Assembly (NCBI GenBank): GCA_903821685.1
Contig: CAIJLW010000135.1
Coordinates: 1-39,573 of the forward strand
Direction of reading: 5' to 3'
Origin: an uncultured Sphingomonadales bacterium
GTDB taxonomy: Bacteria > Pseudomonadota > Alphaproteobacteria > Sphingomonadales > Sphingomonadaceae
DNA length: 39,573 nucleotides
In this document: positions 1-9,000 of the stretch, one piece after another
How the letters are laid out: every line of letters begins with the position of its first letter
Numbering within the stretch: position 1 is the first letter of the stretch
The notes under the pieces: model-generated
Seen by the model: the letters and a program-made list of their open reading frames with translations, nothing else
Told to the model about the DNA's origin: nothing
The model's database searches: none
Position numbers and translations under genes: made by a program

Positions 1-22
1 GCGCTGCTATAGGCGCGCCTCT

Positions 23-39
23 GCCCGGAGATATCGGGC
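23..39. other. short GC-rich hairpin before tRNA-Asn
   Basis: GCCCG (23-27) is the reverse complement of CGGGC (35-39), with a 7-base spacer. It ends four bases before the tRNA. There is no T-run, so it is not a convincing terminator. It could be a processing structure or belong to a gene left of the window. Confidence 0.25.
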
Positions 40-42
40 TGT

Positions 43-117
43 TCCCTGGTAGCTCAGTGGTAGAGCAGTTGACTGTTAATCAATTGGTCGGGGGTTCGAA
101 TCCCTCCCGGGGAGCCA
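43..117 (+). tRNA. tRNA-Asn (anticodon GTT)
   Basis: The cloverleaf folds completely. The acceptor stem is 43-49 paired with 107-113, with one G-T wobble. The anticodon stem is 68-72 paired with 80-84, around the loop CTGTTAA at 73-79. The anticodon GTT is at 75-77, so the tRNA reads AAC/AAT. The T stem is 90-94 with 102-106 around TTCGAAT. The discriminator base is G114 and the CCA end is encoded at 115-117. Its promoter must lie at or beyond the left edge of the window. The DNA immediately downstream holds a transposase remnant. Confidence 0.97.
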
Positions 118-210
118 TTTTTTCAACGACTTACGGGTTGATTTAGTTTGGCGCGTTAATCTCAGGGTAACATACTGGGTAACAGTTCAAGTTTTTTCTA
201 TTCCAACAAG

Positions 211-277
211 TCCTCTGACGGGTGAGGCTTGGCTGCGATCATGCGGCAGACGGGCAAGTCAAAGACCTGCGTGTGGC
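211..277 (+). pseudogene. degenerate fragment of an IS630-type transposase (helix-turn-helix part)
   Basis: Reading from 211 in frame gives S-S-D-G-stop-G-L-A-A-I, followed from 241 by MRQTGKSKTCVWR. From memory, this resembles the N-terminal helix-turn-helix stretch of IS630-family transposases common in sphingomonads (pattern S-A-D-G-x-G-x-x-x-I-M-R-x-T-G-K-S-K-T-C-V-W-R-W-Q). A TGA at 223-225 sits where the intact protein would have a residue, and the resemblance stops after CVWR, where the frame soon hits another TGA. Only about 22 codons remain, with no start, no catalytic DDE region and no visible terminal repeats. The assignment rests on recalled family sequence; the broken state is seen directly. 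Confidence 0.45.
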
Positions 278-286
278 GCAGGTCTT
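262..286. repeat. perfect 10-bp inverted repeat
   Basis: AAGACCTGCG (262-271) and CGCAGGTCTT (277-286) are perfect reverse complements around the 5-base loop TGTGG. No T-run follows on either strand. The left arm lies inside the transposase-like fragment and the right arm starts where that resemblance ends, so the repeat may mark a rearrangement point. Confidence 0.5.
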
Positions 287-379
287 GAGCAGGCATCAGA
301 GGATAAGGAACTTGCCAAAGCACGCACGTTGTTGCACGCGCTATCCAGCTATCTGAAAGGCATCGCGCCACTAGGCTGA
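287..379 (+). other. start-less open frame, possible gene remnant
   Basis: A reading frame open since 80 has no ATG. It ends at TGA 377-379 with a protein-like stretch (from 293: ASEDKELAKARTLLHALSSY, then a short tail ending P-L-G). It overlaps the 3' end of the minus-strand permease gene by nine bases. I do not recognise it. It could be the tail of a gene lost when mobile DNA came and went beside the tRNA, or a chance open frame. The rest of the 118-370 gap holds only the direct repeat GGGTAACA at 165-172 and 177-184, the hairpin and the transposase fragment. Confidence 0.2.
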
Positions 380-1117
380 ACCATAAGCCTGCCACAGCAA
401 TCTCAAAGCCGCATACCCCACCAGCAATGCGGTTACGGTGCGCAATAGCCGCGGCGATAGATAGCGCATGCCGAACAGGCTGCCCAATTGTCCTCCGACC
501 AACACCGCGCCCAATAATAGGCCATATTGCATCGCTGGTTCGGCAAGCGCGTGCGCACCGGATTTAATGATTTGGCCAAATAGCCCCGCGGCCGAGTTTA
601 TCAGAATATAGAGCGATGCGAATGCCGCGATCCGGCGCGCCTCTGCCCAACGGATGAGGTGCAAGACAGGTGCCATGAATATGCCGCCACCGATGCCCGA
701 CAAACCGGCGAGCAGGCCGCCGCCACCTGAAATAACCAATAACATCGGTTTGGATACGTTGCGCGGCGCCATCTTGTCCGCTTGCATGAAGAGGGCGATG
801 GACGACGCCAACAAAGCCCCGCCCAATATGGTTAAGAACACGACTTGTTTTAACGGCACCAGTCCCCCTGCAAATGCAAGTGGCGCCGATATCAAAAGCA
901 AAGGTAGCACCTGCGGCCAGGACACCAGCCCAGCACGCACAAAACGGATGCTGCCACCGGTAACGACAATGATGTTGCAGAAAAGCGCAATGACCGGGAT
1001 CAGGCGATAATCAACGCCCCATAAGGCCAATAAAGCGGTATATGTTGAGCCTCCGCCGAAGCCTACCGAGGCGTAGACCAAAGCAACAACACCAAAAAGG
1101 CCAGCTAACCAGAGCAT
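371..1117 (-). CDS. TauE/SafE (TSUP) family membrane permease
   Basis: This 248-residue, strongly hydrophobic protein has about eight predicted membrane segments arranged as two similar halves. Each half carries a glycine-rich motif: GFGGGSTYTALLAL near residues 18-33 and GLSGIGGGIFMAPVL near 138-152. That is the hallmark of the TSUP family (sulfite/sulfonate/organic-anion exporters, COG0730). The substrate cannot be told from sequence. The ATG is preceded by a purine-rich GGGGAGGGGG. The gene starts only 24 bases after the secA stop on the same strand, so it may be read through from secA, although a functional link is not obvious. The family call is secure; sulfite export is only the default family annotation. 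Confidence 0.88.
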   Translation of the reverse strand: MLWLAGLFGVVALVYASVGFGGGSTYTALLALWGVDYRLIPVIALFCNIIVVTGGSIRFVRAGLVSWPQVLPLLLISAPLAFAGGLVPLKQVVFLTILGGALLASSIALFMQADKMAPRNVSKPMLLVISGGGGLLAGLSGIGGGIFMAPVLHLIRWAEARRIAAFASLYILINSAAGLFGQIIKSGAHALAEPAMQYGLLLGAVLVGGQLGSLFGMRYLSPRLLRTVTALLVGYAALRLLWQAYGSA

Positions 1118-1141
1118 CTGCCCCCTCCCCTTACTGCCGCA

Positions 1142-3871
1142 TCAATACGCCCCGTGACAGTGCTTATACTTCTGCCCCGAACCACATGGGCACGGATCAT
1201 TGCGCCGCAGGTCCGGATTGCCAGCATAAGGGTCATTTAATCCCGAAGCGATTGCTGGACGCGCTATCTTTGTCGTGACGAACCCCGATGAACCAGCATC
1301 AATGTCGTCGCTGTTATCTTCACCCGTAAACGGATCGATATGCGTCGTCAGAAAATCTGGCAATGCGGGCAAGTCCGGTGGAACGAATTCTTCTTCGGCC
1401 CGGAAGTCATTCGTCGCGATCGTCTTCGTCACACCTTCACGAATGGCGGACAACATCCGCTCAAACAGGCCAAAGGCCTCTTGCTTATACTCGTTTACTG
1501 GGTTCTTCTGCGCGTAGGCCCGTAGATAAATAACCTGACGCAAGGCATCGAGCGTGGACAGATGTTCTTTCCAGTGATGATCAAGCGTTTGCAGCAATAT
1601 ACTCTTTTCAACCTGCCGCCAGACGGCCTCGTCAAGCACAGCACCCTTCGCTTTGAACTTGGCATTGGCCATTTCCGACACACGGTTTTCAATGGTTTCC
1701 GGATCAAGTCCGTCTTCCTGTATCCAGCTATCAATATCTGGAGCAAGGCCAAGCAATTCAGCGCATTTTTGCTTGAGGGACTCAACGTCCCATTGTTCCG
1801 GATAGGTACCCTCAGGGCAGTAATCGCCGACAAGGGTGTTCACGGTGTCGTTAAGCATGTCCTCAATGATATCATCGACGCCTTCGGAATCCATGATCTC
1901 GCTGCGCTGATCATAGATAACCTTGCGTTGATCGTTCATAACATCGTCATATTCAACGAGTTGCTTACGAATGTCGTAGTTACGCGCTTCCACCTTGCGT
2001 TGCGCCGTTTCGATTGCCTTCGATAGCCACTTGCCGCCAATCGCTTCGCCGTCTTCCAAGCTTGAGTTCATCATCCGCGAGAACAAAGTCTCCGAACCAA
2101 AAATGCGCAGCAGATCGTCATCAAGTGACAAATAGAAGCGCGAAAGGCCGGGGTCACCCTGTCGTCCCGAACGACCGCGCAACTGGTTATCGATGCGGCG
2201 GCTTTCATGGCGCTCGGTGGCAAGAACGAACAATCCGCCAGCCTCTATCACCTTAGCTTTTTCGGCCGCAATTTCGGCCTTCAGCGCGTCGATAGCGGCT
2301 TCACGTTCTTGCCCCTCGGGCATGTCGCGTAATTCATCTTCAAGGCGGAATTCAAAGTTACCGCCAAGCTGAATATCCGTTCCACGGCCAGCCATGTTGG
2401 TGGCGATCGTTACACTATCCAAACGCCCCGCTTGGGCGACGATACGCGCTTCGCTTTCGTGGAAGCGTGCGTTCAAGACGCTATGCTTGACGCCTTCCTT
2501 CTCCAAAAATTCTGAAAGCAGCTCGGACTTTTCAATGGACACTGTACCCACCAGAACGGGTTGACCACGATCATTGGCTTCTTTGATCGTCTTGGCGATT
2601 GCGCCAAATTTGTCTTGCGTGTTTTTGTAGAACTGGTCGTCCTCGTCAATGCGCTGGACTGGCAGGTTCGTTGGAATTTCAACAACGTTGAGCTTGTAGA
2701 TCTCATGGAATTCGCCTGCTTCAGTTGCGGCGGTTCCCGTCATGCCTGACAGCTTTGGGTACATCCGAAAATAATTCTGGAATGTAATGGTCGCCAACGT
2801 CTGGTTTTCTGGCTCAATGTCCACGCCTTCTTTGGCCTCGACGGCTTGGTGAAGCCCGTTCGACCAGCGGCGTCCGTCCATCATACGACCGGTAAATTCG
2901 TCGATGATGATAACTTTGCCTTCTTTCACGATGTAATCAATGTCGCGTTTGAACATCACATTGGCTTTGAGCGCTTGGTCCAAATGATGCACAACCAGCG
3001 TGTTTTCATAGTCATACAGGTTTGACCCCGTCAGCAAGCCAGCGCCTTCCAGAATACGCTCGGCTTTTTCCGTGCCATCTTCGGTCAGCGTCACATTGCG
3101 GCTTTTTTCGTCTTTATCATAATCGCCCTCGTCCAGTTGAAGGACGACCGCTTGGACCAGCATGTAAAGCTCTGATTTATCGTCTGTTGGACCAGAAATG
3201 ATCAACGGCGTGCGTGCTTCATCAACAAGGATAGAATCAACCTCATCCACAATTGCGAAGTTGAATGGACGCTGCACCATTTGCGCGCGTTCATATTTCA
3301 TATTGTCGCGCAAATAATCGAAACCAAGCTCATTGTTGGTTGCGTAAGTGATGTCGCTTTCATACGCGGCGCGGCGTTCATGTTCTTGAATGTTGGGTAC
3401 AACAACGCCCGTAGTGAGACCGAGGAAGCCATATATACGGCCCATCCATTCGGCGTCGCGGCGGGCCAGATAATCGTTCACGGTCACGACATGGACGCCC
3501 TTGCCCTCAATGGCGTTCAGGTAGCAGGCCAGTGTTTCGGTAAGGGTCTTACCTTCCCCCGTACGCATTTCGGCAATCTCGCCGCGATGCAACACAATAC
3601 CGCCAACCATCTGCACATCAAAATGGCGCATGCCCATAACGCGCTTTGATGCTTCCCGCACTGTAGCGAAGGCCTCAGGCAGGATGTCGTCAAGCGTTTC
3701 GCCAGCGGCGAGCCTGTCTCGGAATATCTGCGTTTGACCCTTCAACCGGTCATCATCCATGACCGCGATTTCGGCCTCAAGCGCGTTGATCTGGTCAACG
3801 ATCTTCATCATTGATTTAACGTAACGGTCGTTCGACGACCCAAAAATGGCTTTGGCAAGTCCGCCGAGCAT
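1142..3871 (-). CDS. secA: protein translocase ATPase SecA
   Basis: SecA is the motor ATPase that drives unfolded preproteins through SecYEG. The 909-residue product has the full family layout: DEAD-type nucleotide-binding domain with Walker A MRTGEGKT (102-109) and Walker B DEVD (209-212), preprotein cross-linking domain, second helicase domain with [13 protein letters not shown], helical scaffold/wing region, and the C-terminal zinc SEC-C motif with C894, C896, C905 and H906. The start beginning [11 protein letters not shown] was chosen because it matches the family N-terminus and AAGGAA lies about 8 bases upstream; an upstream in-frame extension to 3943 has no such support. A small secreted-protein ORF ends 87 bases upstream, with two RNA hairpins in the gap, which suggests regulated translation (see findings). 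Confidence 0.98.
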   Translation of the reverse strand: MLGGLAKAIFGSSNDRYVKSMMKIVDQINALEAEIAVMDDDRLKGQTQIFRDRLAAGETLDDILPEAFATVREASKRVMGMRHFDVQMVGGIVLHRGEIAEMRTGEGKTLTETLACYLNAIEGKGVHVVTVNDYLARRDAEWMGRIYGFLGLTTGVVVPNIQEHERRAAYESDITYATNNELGFDYLRDNMKYERAQMVQRPFNFAIVDEVDSILVDEARTPLIISGPTDDKSELYMLVQAVVLQLDEGDYDKDEKSRNVTLTEDGTEKAERILEGAGLLTGSNLYDYENTLVVHHLDQALKANVMFKRDIDYIVKEGKVIIIDEFTGRMMDGRRWSNGLHQAVEAKEGVDIEPENQTLATITFQNYFRMYPKLSGMTGTAATEAGEFHEIYKLNVVEIPTNLPVQRIDEDDQFYKNTQDKFGAIAKTIKEANDRGQPVLVGTVSIEKSELLSEFLEKEGVKHSVLNARFHESEARIVAQAGRLDSVTIATNMAGRGTDIQLGGNFEFRLEDELRDMPEGQEREAAIDALKAEIAAEKAKVIEAGGLFVLATERHESRRIDNQLRGRSGRQGDPGLSRFYLSLDDDLLRIFGSETLFSRMMNSSLEDGEAIGGKWLSKAIETAQRKVEARNYDIRKQLVEYDDVMNDQRKVIYDQRSEIMDSEGVDDIIEDMLNDTVNTLVGDYCPEGTYPEQWDVESLKQKCAELLGLAPDIDSWIQEDGLDPETIENRVSEMANAKFKAKGAVLDEAVWRQVEKSILLQTLDHHWKEHLSTLDALRQVIYLRAYAQKNPVNEYKQEAFGLFERMLSAIREGVTKTIATNDFRAEEEFVPPDLPALPDFLTTHIDPFTGEDNSDDIDAGSSGFVTTKIARPAIASGLNDPYAGNPDLRRNDPCPCGSGQKYKHCHGAY

Positions 3872-3898
3872 AGATAATTCCTTTGAAATATGTGGGAG

Positions 3899-3919
3899 CC
3901 GCGCACGATTTGTGCGCGG
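3899..3919 (-). promoter_or_regulatory. 8-bp perfect hairpin in the leader of secA
   Basis: On the minus-strand transcript CCGCGCAC pairs perfectly with GTGCGCGG around the loop AAATC. The hairpin ends about 27 bases before the secA start codon, just upstream of the AAGGAA ribosome site. No U-run follows, so it is not a standard terminator. It may shape access to the secA ribosome site. Function is inferred. Confidence 0.45.
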
Positions 3920-3935
3920 TAGGTCGCTATTAAAC

Positions 3936-3951
3936 GCACCCAAAAGGGCGC
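3936..3951 (-). promoter_or_regulatory. second RNA hairpin between the leader ORF and secA
   Basis: In the minus-strand RNA, GCGCCC pairs with GGGUGC (one G-U pair) around a UUUU loop, seven bases after the stop codon of the upstream small ORF. A ribosome paused near the end of that ORF would cover or melt it. The fold is seen by eye; the role is inferred. Confidence 0.35.
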
Positions 3952-3958
3952 AGAAAGC

Positions 3959-4231
3959 CTAACCTAAGAGGATATCGTGCCGGTCAACCGGCGTATCTGG
4001 CGTTACGGTAATCGGGTTAGCAACACCGACGGCAGGTGTAAGTGACGCCCGCGCCGTCGCGGTCTTACGGACCACGGGCTCGCAAGCGGCAACAGCTTCA
4101 AGCCCAGCCGCAGCAACATACGCCTGCGCAACTGCTGAATCCACTGATGCTGACGCAGAAGATACCGGACGCGCCGCCTCTGCAGCGGAAAATCCGCTCA
4201 TCATTGCCAGTAAATAAATCAGTAAACGCAT
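3959..4231 (-). CDS. small secreted protein of unknown function upstream of secA
   Basis: I do not recognise this 90-residue protein. It begins with a clear Sec signal peptide: MR, a hydrophobic core LLIYLLAMMSGFSA, and a likely cleavage after AEA at residue 19. The mature part is Ala/Val/Thr-rich with one cysteine, and the tail has three prolines and ends DRHDILLG. There is no domain I can name. A weak AGGCGA lies about 3 bases before the ATG. The stop is 87 bases before the secA start, on the same strand. In Escherichia coli the same position is held by secM, a secreted arrest peptide that controls secA. I see no SecM-type arrest sequence (FxxxxWIxxxxGIRAGP) and no RAPP-like motif, so the link is positional only. 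Translation is supported by the signal peptide but not proven. Confidence 0.6.
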   Translation of the reverse strand: MRLLIYLLAMMSGFSAAEAARPVSSASASVDSAVAQAYVAAAGLEAVAACEPVVRKTATARASLTPAVGVANPITVTPDTPVDRHDILLG

Positions 4232-4406
4232 ATGTCGCCTAATTATGTGCCTAATGCATATAGGAGGGCAAACCCTATCCGTCTATCCCGAAGCGACCTG
4301 TTTTGGGTGCATTGTCGGTTGCGCCAAAAGCGGCCAACAGATAAACGATATGCTGCATCCCCGCGTCATCGCCTTATATTTATAATTATTACAAGGTTTC
4401 AGATAC

Positions 4407-5630
4407 TTGTCCACAATTTCTCCACTATCCGTTCCCTTTCCCATCATGCCAGAAATCGCCGGCGCAACGCCGCGCGTTGCGCGCGCTGGGTATAAGGATT
4501 GGGACCGTTGCGACCTGACCTATGTCGTTTTAGATGAAGGAACGACCGTGGCCGGCGTGACTACACAGAATCTGTGCTGCTCGGCCGAGGTTGAACTGTG
4601 CCGTGCGCATCTGCCGCATGGTCGCGCACGGGCACTGGTGGTCAACGCAGGCAACAGCAATGCCTTCACGGGGCAGCGCGGCAAAGATGCTGTCGACGCG
4701 ATCACTGCGCAGGTCGCTGCACAATTACACTGCGAGGAGGCGGAAATATTCGTGTCTTCAACCGGCGTGATTGGCGTCCCCCTGCCCGGCGACAAAGCGC
4801 AGGCCGGACTTTGCGCTGCGTTCGATGCTGCACCGTGCAGTTGGGAAGACGTGACGCATGCTATTGGGACCACGGACACCTTTGCCAAAGGCGCCACAGC
4901 CAGCGCTATAGTCGATGGTCGCAAGGTTCAGATTGTGGGCATCATAAAGGGTTCAGGCATGATTGCACCCGACATGGCCACCATGCTGGGCTATATCTTC
5001 ACCGACGCAGCAATCGACGCCGCTTTTCTGCAGCATCTCTTATCTGGGGCCAATCAATCAAGTTTCAGCTGCATCACCGTCGACAGCGACACCTCAACCA
5101 GCGATACGGTGCTCGCATTTGCAACCGGCAAGGCAGGCAATGCGCGGTTGACCTCGTTCGATGACGTCGGAGCCGATGCTTTTGCTGCTGCGTTGAGTGA
5201 TGTCTGCCGCCAATTGGCCCATTTGGTAGTTCGCGATGGCGAAGGCGCGCAGAAGTTTATCGAAATTCAGGTGTCTGGAGCTGCCAGCAACGAAAGCGCC
5301 CGGCGCGTAGGTTTGGCAATTGCCAATTCGCCCTTGGTAAAAACTGCGATTGCGGGCGAAGATGCCAATTGGGGCCGCGTCGTTATGGCGGTTGGCAAAG
5401 CCGGCGAGCCTGCGAACCGCGACACGCTTTCCATCCGCTTTGGTTCGACCTTAGTCGCGCACAACGGACTTGCCGTTGCCGATTATGATGAAGCGCCCGT
5501 AGCGCGTCATTTACAGCAAAAGGAAATCGAAATCGGCGTTGATCTCGGCCTTGGGTCTGGAAACGCCACAGTGTGGACATGTGACCTGACCCACGGTTAT
5601 ATTAGCATCAACGCCGATTATCGCAGTTAG
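4407..5630 (+). CDS. argJ: bifunctional ornithine acetyltransferase / N-acetylglutamate synthase ArgJ
   Basis: ArgJ recycles the acetyl group from N-acetylornithine to glutamate in arginine biosynthesis and in many bacteria also makes N-acetylglutamate from acetyl-CoA. The proenzyme cleaves itself between Ala and Thr in the conserved KGSGMIAPDMATMLGY block; here that is A191/T192, with Thr the new N-terminal nucleophile. The protein ends in the family-typical INADYRS. The start is TTG at 4407: AAGG lies about 10 bases upstream, and the residues it adds (ISPLSVPFPIMPEIAG) match the usual ArgJ N-terminus. An ATG at 4446 would lose them. The gene runs divergently from the secA cluster and converges on trxA with only 9 bases between stop codons. 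Confidence 0.96.
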   Translation: MSTISPLSVPFPIMPEIAGATPRVARAGYKDWDRCDLTYVVLDEGTTVAGVTTQNLCCSAEVELCRAHLPHGRARALVVNAGNSNAFTGQRGKDAVDAITAQVAAQLHCEEAEIFVSSTGVIGVPLPGDKAQAGLCAAFDAAPCSWEDVTHAIGTTDTFAKGATASAIVDGRKVQIVGIIKGSGMIAPDMATMLGYIFTDAAIDAAFLQHLLSGANQSSFSCITVDSDTSTSDTVLAFATGKAGNARLTSFDDVGADAFAAALSDVCRQLAHLVVRDGEGAQKFIEIQVSGAASNESARRVGLAIANSPLVKTAIAGEDANWGRVVMAVGKAGEPANRDTLSIRFGSTLVAHNGLAVADYDEAPVARHLQQKEIEIGVDLGLGSGNATVWTCDLTHGYISINADYRS

Positions 5631-5639
5631 CATGCACGA

Positions 5640-5960
5640 TTAAAGCGCAGCTTCGAGCCAGCTTTTCAACTGCGCCTTGGGCGCTGCACCGACTTTGGTG
5701 TCGGCAATTTCACCGCCCTTAAACAGGATCATCGTTGGAATACCGCGCACGCCATATTTGGCAGGCGTATCGGGATGGTCGTCAATGTTCAGCTTCACGA
5801 TCTCGACCTGACCGGCCAACTCTTCGCTGATTTCTTCAAGGCTTGGGCCAATCATCTTGCATGGGCCGCACCATTCGGCCCAAAAATCGACCAATACAGG
5901 CTTGCCGGATGCCAGCACGGTTGCGGCGAAATCATTATCACCTACGGATTTTGTAGCCAT
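5640..5960 (-). CDS. trxA: thioredoxin
   Basis: This is a classical 106-residue thioredoxin, a cytosolic protein-disulfide reductase. The active site WCGPC is at residues 30-34 in DFWAEWCGPCKMIGP, and the cis-proline loop is GIPTMILF. The ATG at 5960 has a strong AAGGAGAT six bases upstream; a longer in-frame start at 6011 adds residues not found in thioredoxins. It lies 81 bases after addA on the same strand, as the last gene of the divL-addA cluster, and may also have its own promoter in that gap. It converges on argJ. Confidence 0.98.
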   Translation of the reverse strand: MATKSVGDNDFAATVLASGKPVLVDFWAEWCGPCKMIGPSLEEISEELAGQVEIVKLNIDDHPDTPAKYGVRGIPTMILFKGGEIADTKVGAAPKAQLKSWLEAAL

Positions 5961-5983
5961 GTTAATCTCCTTTGTTAGGTCCC

Positions 5984-6011
5984 ATGTATTCTTGCCGCCT
6001 TGGGCTGACAA
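5984..6011 (-). promoter_or_regulatory. possible trxA promoter
   Basis: On the minus strand TTGTCA (6006-6011) and ATACAT (5984-5989) are spaced by 16 bases in the only sizeable gap of the cluster, about 24 bases before the trxA start. The -35 is good and the -10 poor. This would let trxA be transcribed apart from the long upstream operon. Confidence 0.3.
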
Positions 6012-6041
6012 GGACCATGCGCAATAGTTTTGCTTGTTCCA

Positions 6042-9000
6042 TCAAGAGGCGGGGTAATAAGGTGCCAAAATAGCGTCGGAAAGCCTAATGAAACGCGGCG
6101 CATGCGTGAACAGCAAGGATACCTCCACCCGCGTTCCCGGAAAAATTGCCTGTAACGCCGCGCGGTAATGCGCCATTTGCCGCAGATGCGGGATTGGAAC
6201 GCCGGTTTCATCCTTTGGCACCTGACGACCCGTCTTGAAGTCAATAGCACGCACCAGCCCTGGTTCAACTATCAGCCTATCGATCCGTCCGTTGATGACG
6301 GTCTCACCCACAACGGCGACTAGTGGAATTTCGGCGCGTGCCGAAGGACCGAAAAACGCGGCCAATTGGGCATCATTCAGTATAGCGCGTATCTCGGCGA
6401 TGATCTGCGCCGGATCAATATCATGTTCAGGCGTTTGCGCGTTCAACCACTGCTCGGCCTTTTGCAGCGATGCGTGATCGGTAATACGTTCCAGCAACGC
6501 ATGAATCAATTTGCCGCGGATTGCCGCCTTGCGCATTGCCGAAGACGCTGGCGCATCGCCATAATCGTCATCGTCTAGCTGCGAGGGGACCAAGGGACGC
6601 GGCGGCCGTTGCTCCGCTGGCGCCTGCGCAAAGAGCCACTGCGGTGTGCTCAAGGGTCTTTCAGCCCGCGCAGTCGCGTTGGCAACGCTGCCTGGATCTG
6701 CCAAAGAAACCCCTTTTAGCCCAACATGGCGCATCACCCTGCCCCAGCGCACATCATTTTCCCAATCGCAACCAAGCGCGACCATTCCTTTTTGCAGGAG
6801 CGCACACCAGCTTTCGGCTGGCGGTTCGCCCTTGCGACTAATGCCAAGCGATCCGGCCATAATCAGCCGCTCTTCAGCGCGCGTGATAGCGACATAGAGC
6901 AAGCGTTTATGTTCCTGCAGCTCGCGGGTCTTTTGCATCTCAATGATGCCCTGCAACCGTCCGGACTGCTCTGCTTTGCGAATGGGCAATAATGGCGTGC
7001 GATGCCCCTCATCCATCAACAGCTCAACCGATTGGTCCGGCTTCTTGGTCGGGTCTGACGTTATATCCGCCAAAATGATGACAGGTGCCTGTAAGCCCTT
7101 TGCACCATGGACGGTCATGATCCTGACCTCTTTGCTACTGCTGTCACCTTCGCGTTTAATTTCCGTGTCGCCGCGGTCAAACCAAGCGATGAATTTCTGC
7201 AAGCCGCCGCCATGCTGCTGTTCAAACTGCAAGGCAGCGTTCAACATTTCCTCGATTGGGACCAACACCTCGCTACCCAAACGCGCCGTGAATTTGCGCC
7301 GCGCGCCGATTGGACCGGATAAAATCTGTTCAAGGAAATGATAGACGGTCGTGAAATCGGCCATAGCGAGCATGTCGCGCAGTGGAGTCATTTGCTCGGC
7401 AAGCTCGGGCCGGTCACGAATATGTTGCCACAAGCTGCCCTTGCGGTCGCCGACATAGCCATATTGGAGTAGGGTTTCCTGCGACCAACCAATGATGGGG
7501 GACACAAGTATACAGGCCAGACTGAAATCATCATTGGGCTGGAGCACAAATTTGATCGCCGCCAGCAGATCCTGAACCACCAAAGGCTGCAGCAAACGCA
7601 ACCTGTCGATACCCGCGACGGGCACTTTACGCTCATGCAATTGCGCAACCAGCATCGATGCCATCTCGCCCCGGCTGCGCAAAAGGAACATGATATCGCC
7701 GGGTTCAAGGGGGCGGCCTTTGCTCACTAGCCACGGTTTTGCGTCAATCAGCGCTTTGACATGATCCGCAAGCTTTTCGGCAAGCGCACGTTTTTCGTCG
7801 CTAAACCAATCCTCTTCCTCGTCCGCCGAAGCCCCGTCATCCTGCGATTTTGGTTTTGCACAAATGGGTTCAAAAAGCTCGACCATCCCGATCTGCGGCT
7901 TCTCGCTATAATGCTCCGCGATGTCCCCGCTCACGCCAAAGCTTGCAGGGCCAGCCTCATCAATGACGGCATTGACGAAATCAAGGATTGGCGCTGTGGA
8001 CCGAAAACTCTGCGAAAGGGTAAGCCGGTTTAGCTCAGATCCCGATGCGTCGATACGCTCTGCGAAATAGACGCCTGCCGCTTCATAGCGTTCGGGCGCG
8101 GTACCTTGGAACCCGTAAATGGCTTGCTTGAAATCCCCAACGGAGAACAGCGTGCGGGTCTTGTCGGGGTGTACGCCCATGCCGCTGTAAAAATCGTCAC
8201 TGAGCGCGCTGATTATGTCCCATTGGGCCGCGTTGGTATCCTGTGCTTCATCCACAAGAATATGATCAATCTGCCGATCCAGCTTAAACCGCACCCAATC
8301 CGCCATTTGGCCATGCTTCAGCAAGGCTGCGGTGCGCCGGATCATATCGTCAAAGTCAACCGCGCCAAGGGCCTGTTTGGCTTTGCCATATTGCGCAGAA
8401 AATTCCTTACCCACCAACAAAGCCCGCGCGAGCCTGTCGGCATATTCTGCCCGCGCGACTTCGCCTATCAGCTGGTTCGTCCATTCGAACATTTCACCCG
8501 CCAGCAAGGCATAGGCATCATTCATCGGGGTATGGCCCTTCGAAGATGTCTGAGGCTCACCCTTTCCGGTTGACCAACAACTGTGGAGTTCTTTTAATTG
8601 TATCGCCCGTTCGGCAGGCGAGCGCGATAGCCAGTCCTGCAAGGCCGCTGCCCGCTTGCCGCCTCGGCTGTCGGCTTTGTTATCGCACCACAAAAGATTG
8701 GCATCGATAATGGATTGCAGCGCCGCGCGCAGAATTTTTTCGTCGGAAAATGCAGCCTCCAACATATCCTCACCGGAGCCTGTAAAGCTGACATCCGCCA
8801 AACGCCGCGCCCATTCCATAGCGCCTGTATCATCGGGGATGGATGCCATCACATCGGGCGCTGCTGCCGTCCGGTGCAAGAACCGCAAGGCCCCCTCCTC
8901 CCCCATGTTCAGGCTGAGTTCCTGCAAACTGTCGATTATCTTGGTATCGCCTCGCCCCTCCGCATCTAGGACCAAGTTTGCGAGTGCCGCGTCGAGTAAT

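Noticed and set aside
198-395. 65-codon minus-strand frame after tRNA-Asn
   Set aside because: It has no ribosome site, runs into the 3' end of the permease gene and is opposite the transposase-like fragment.
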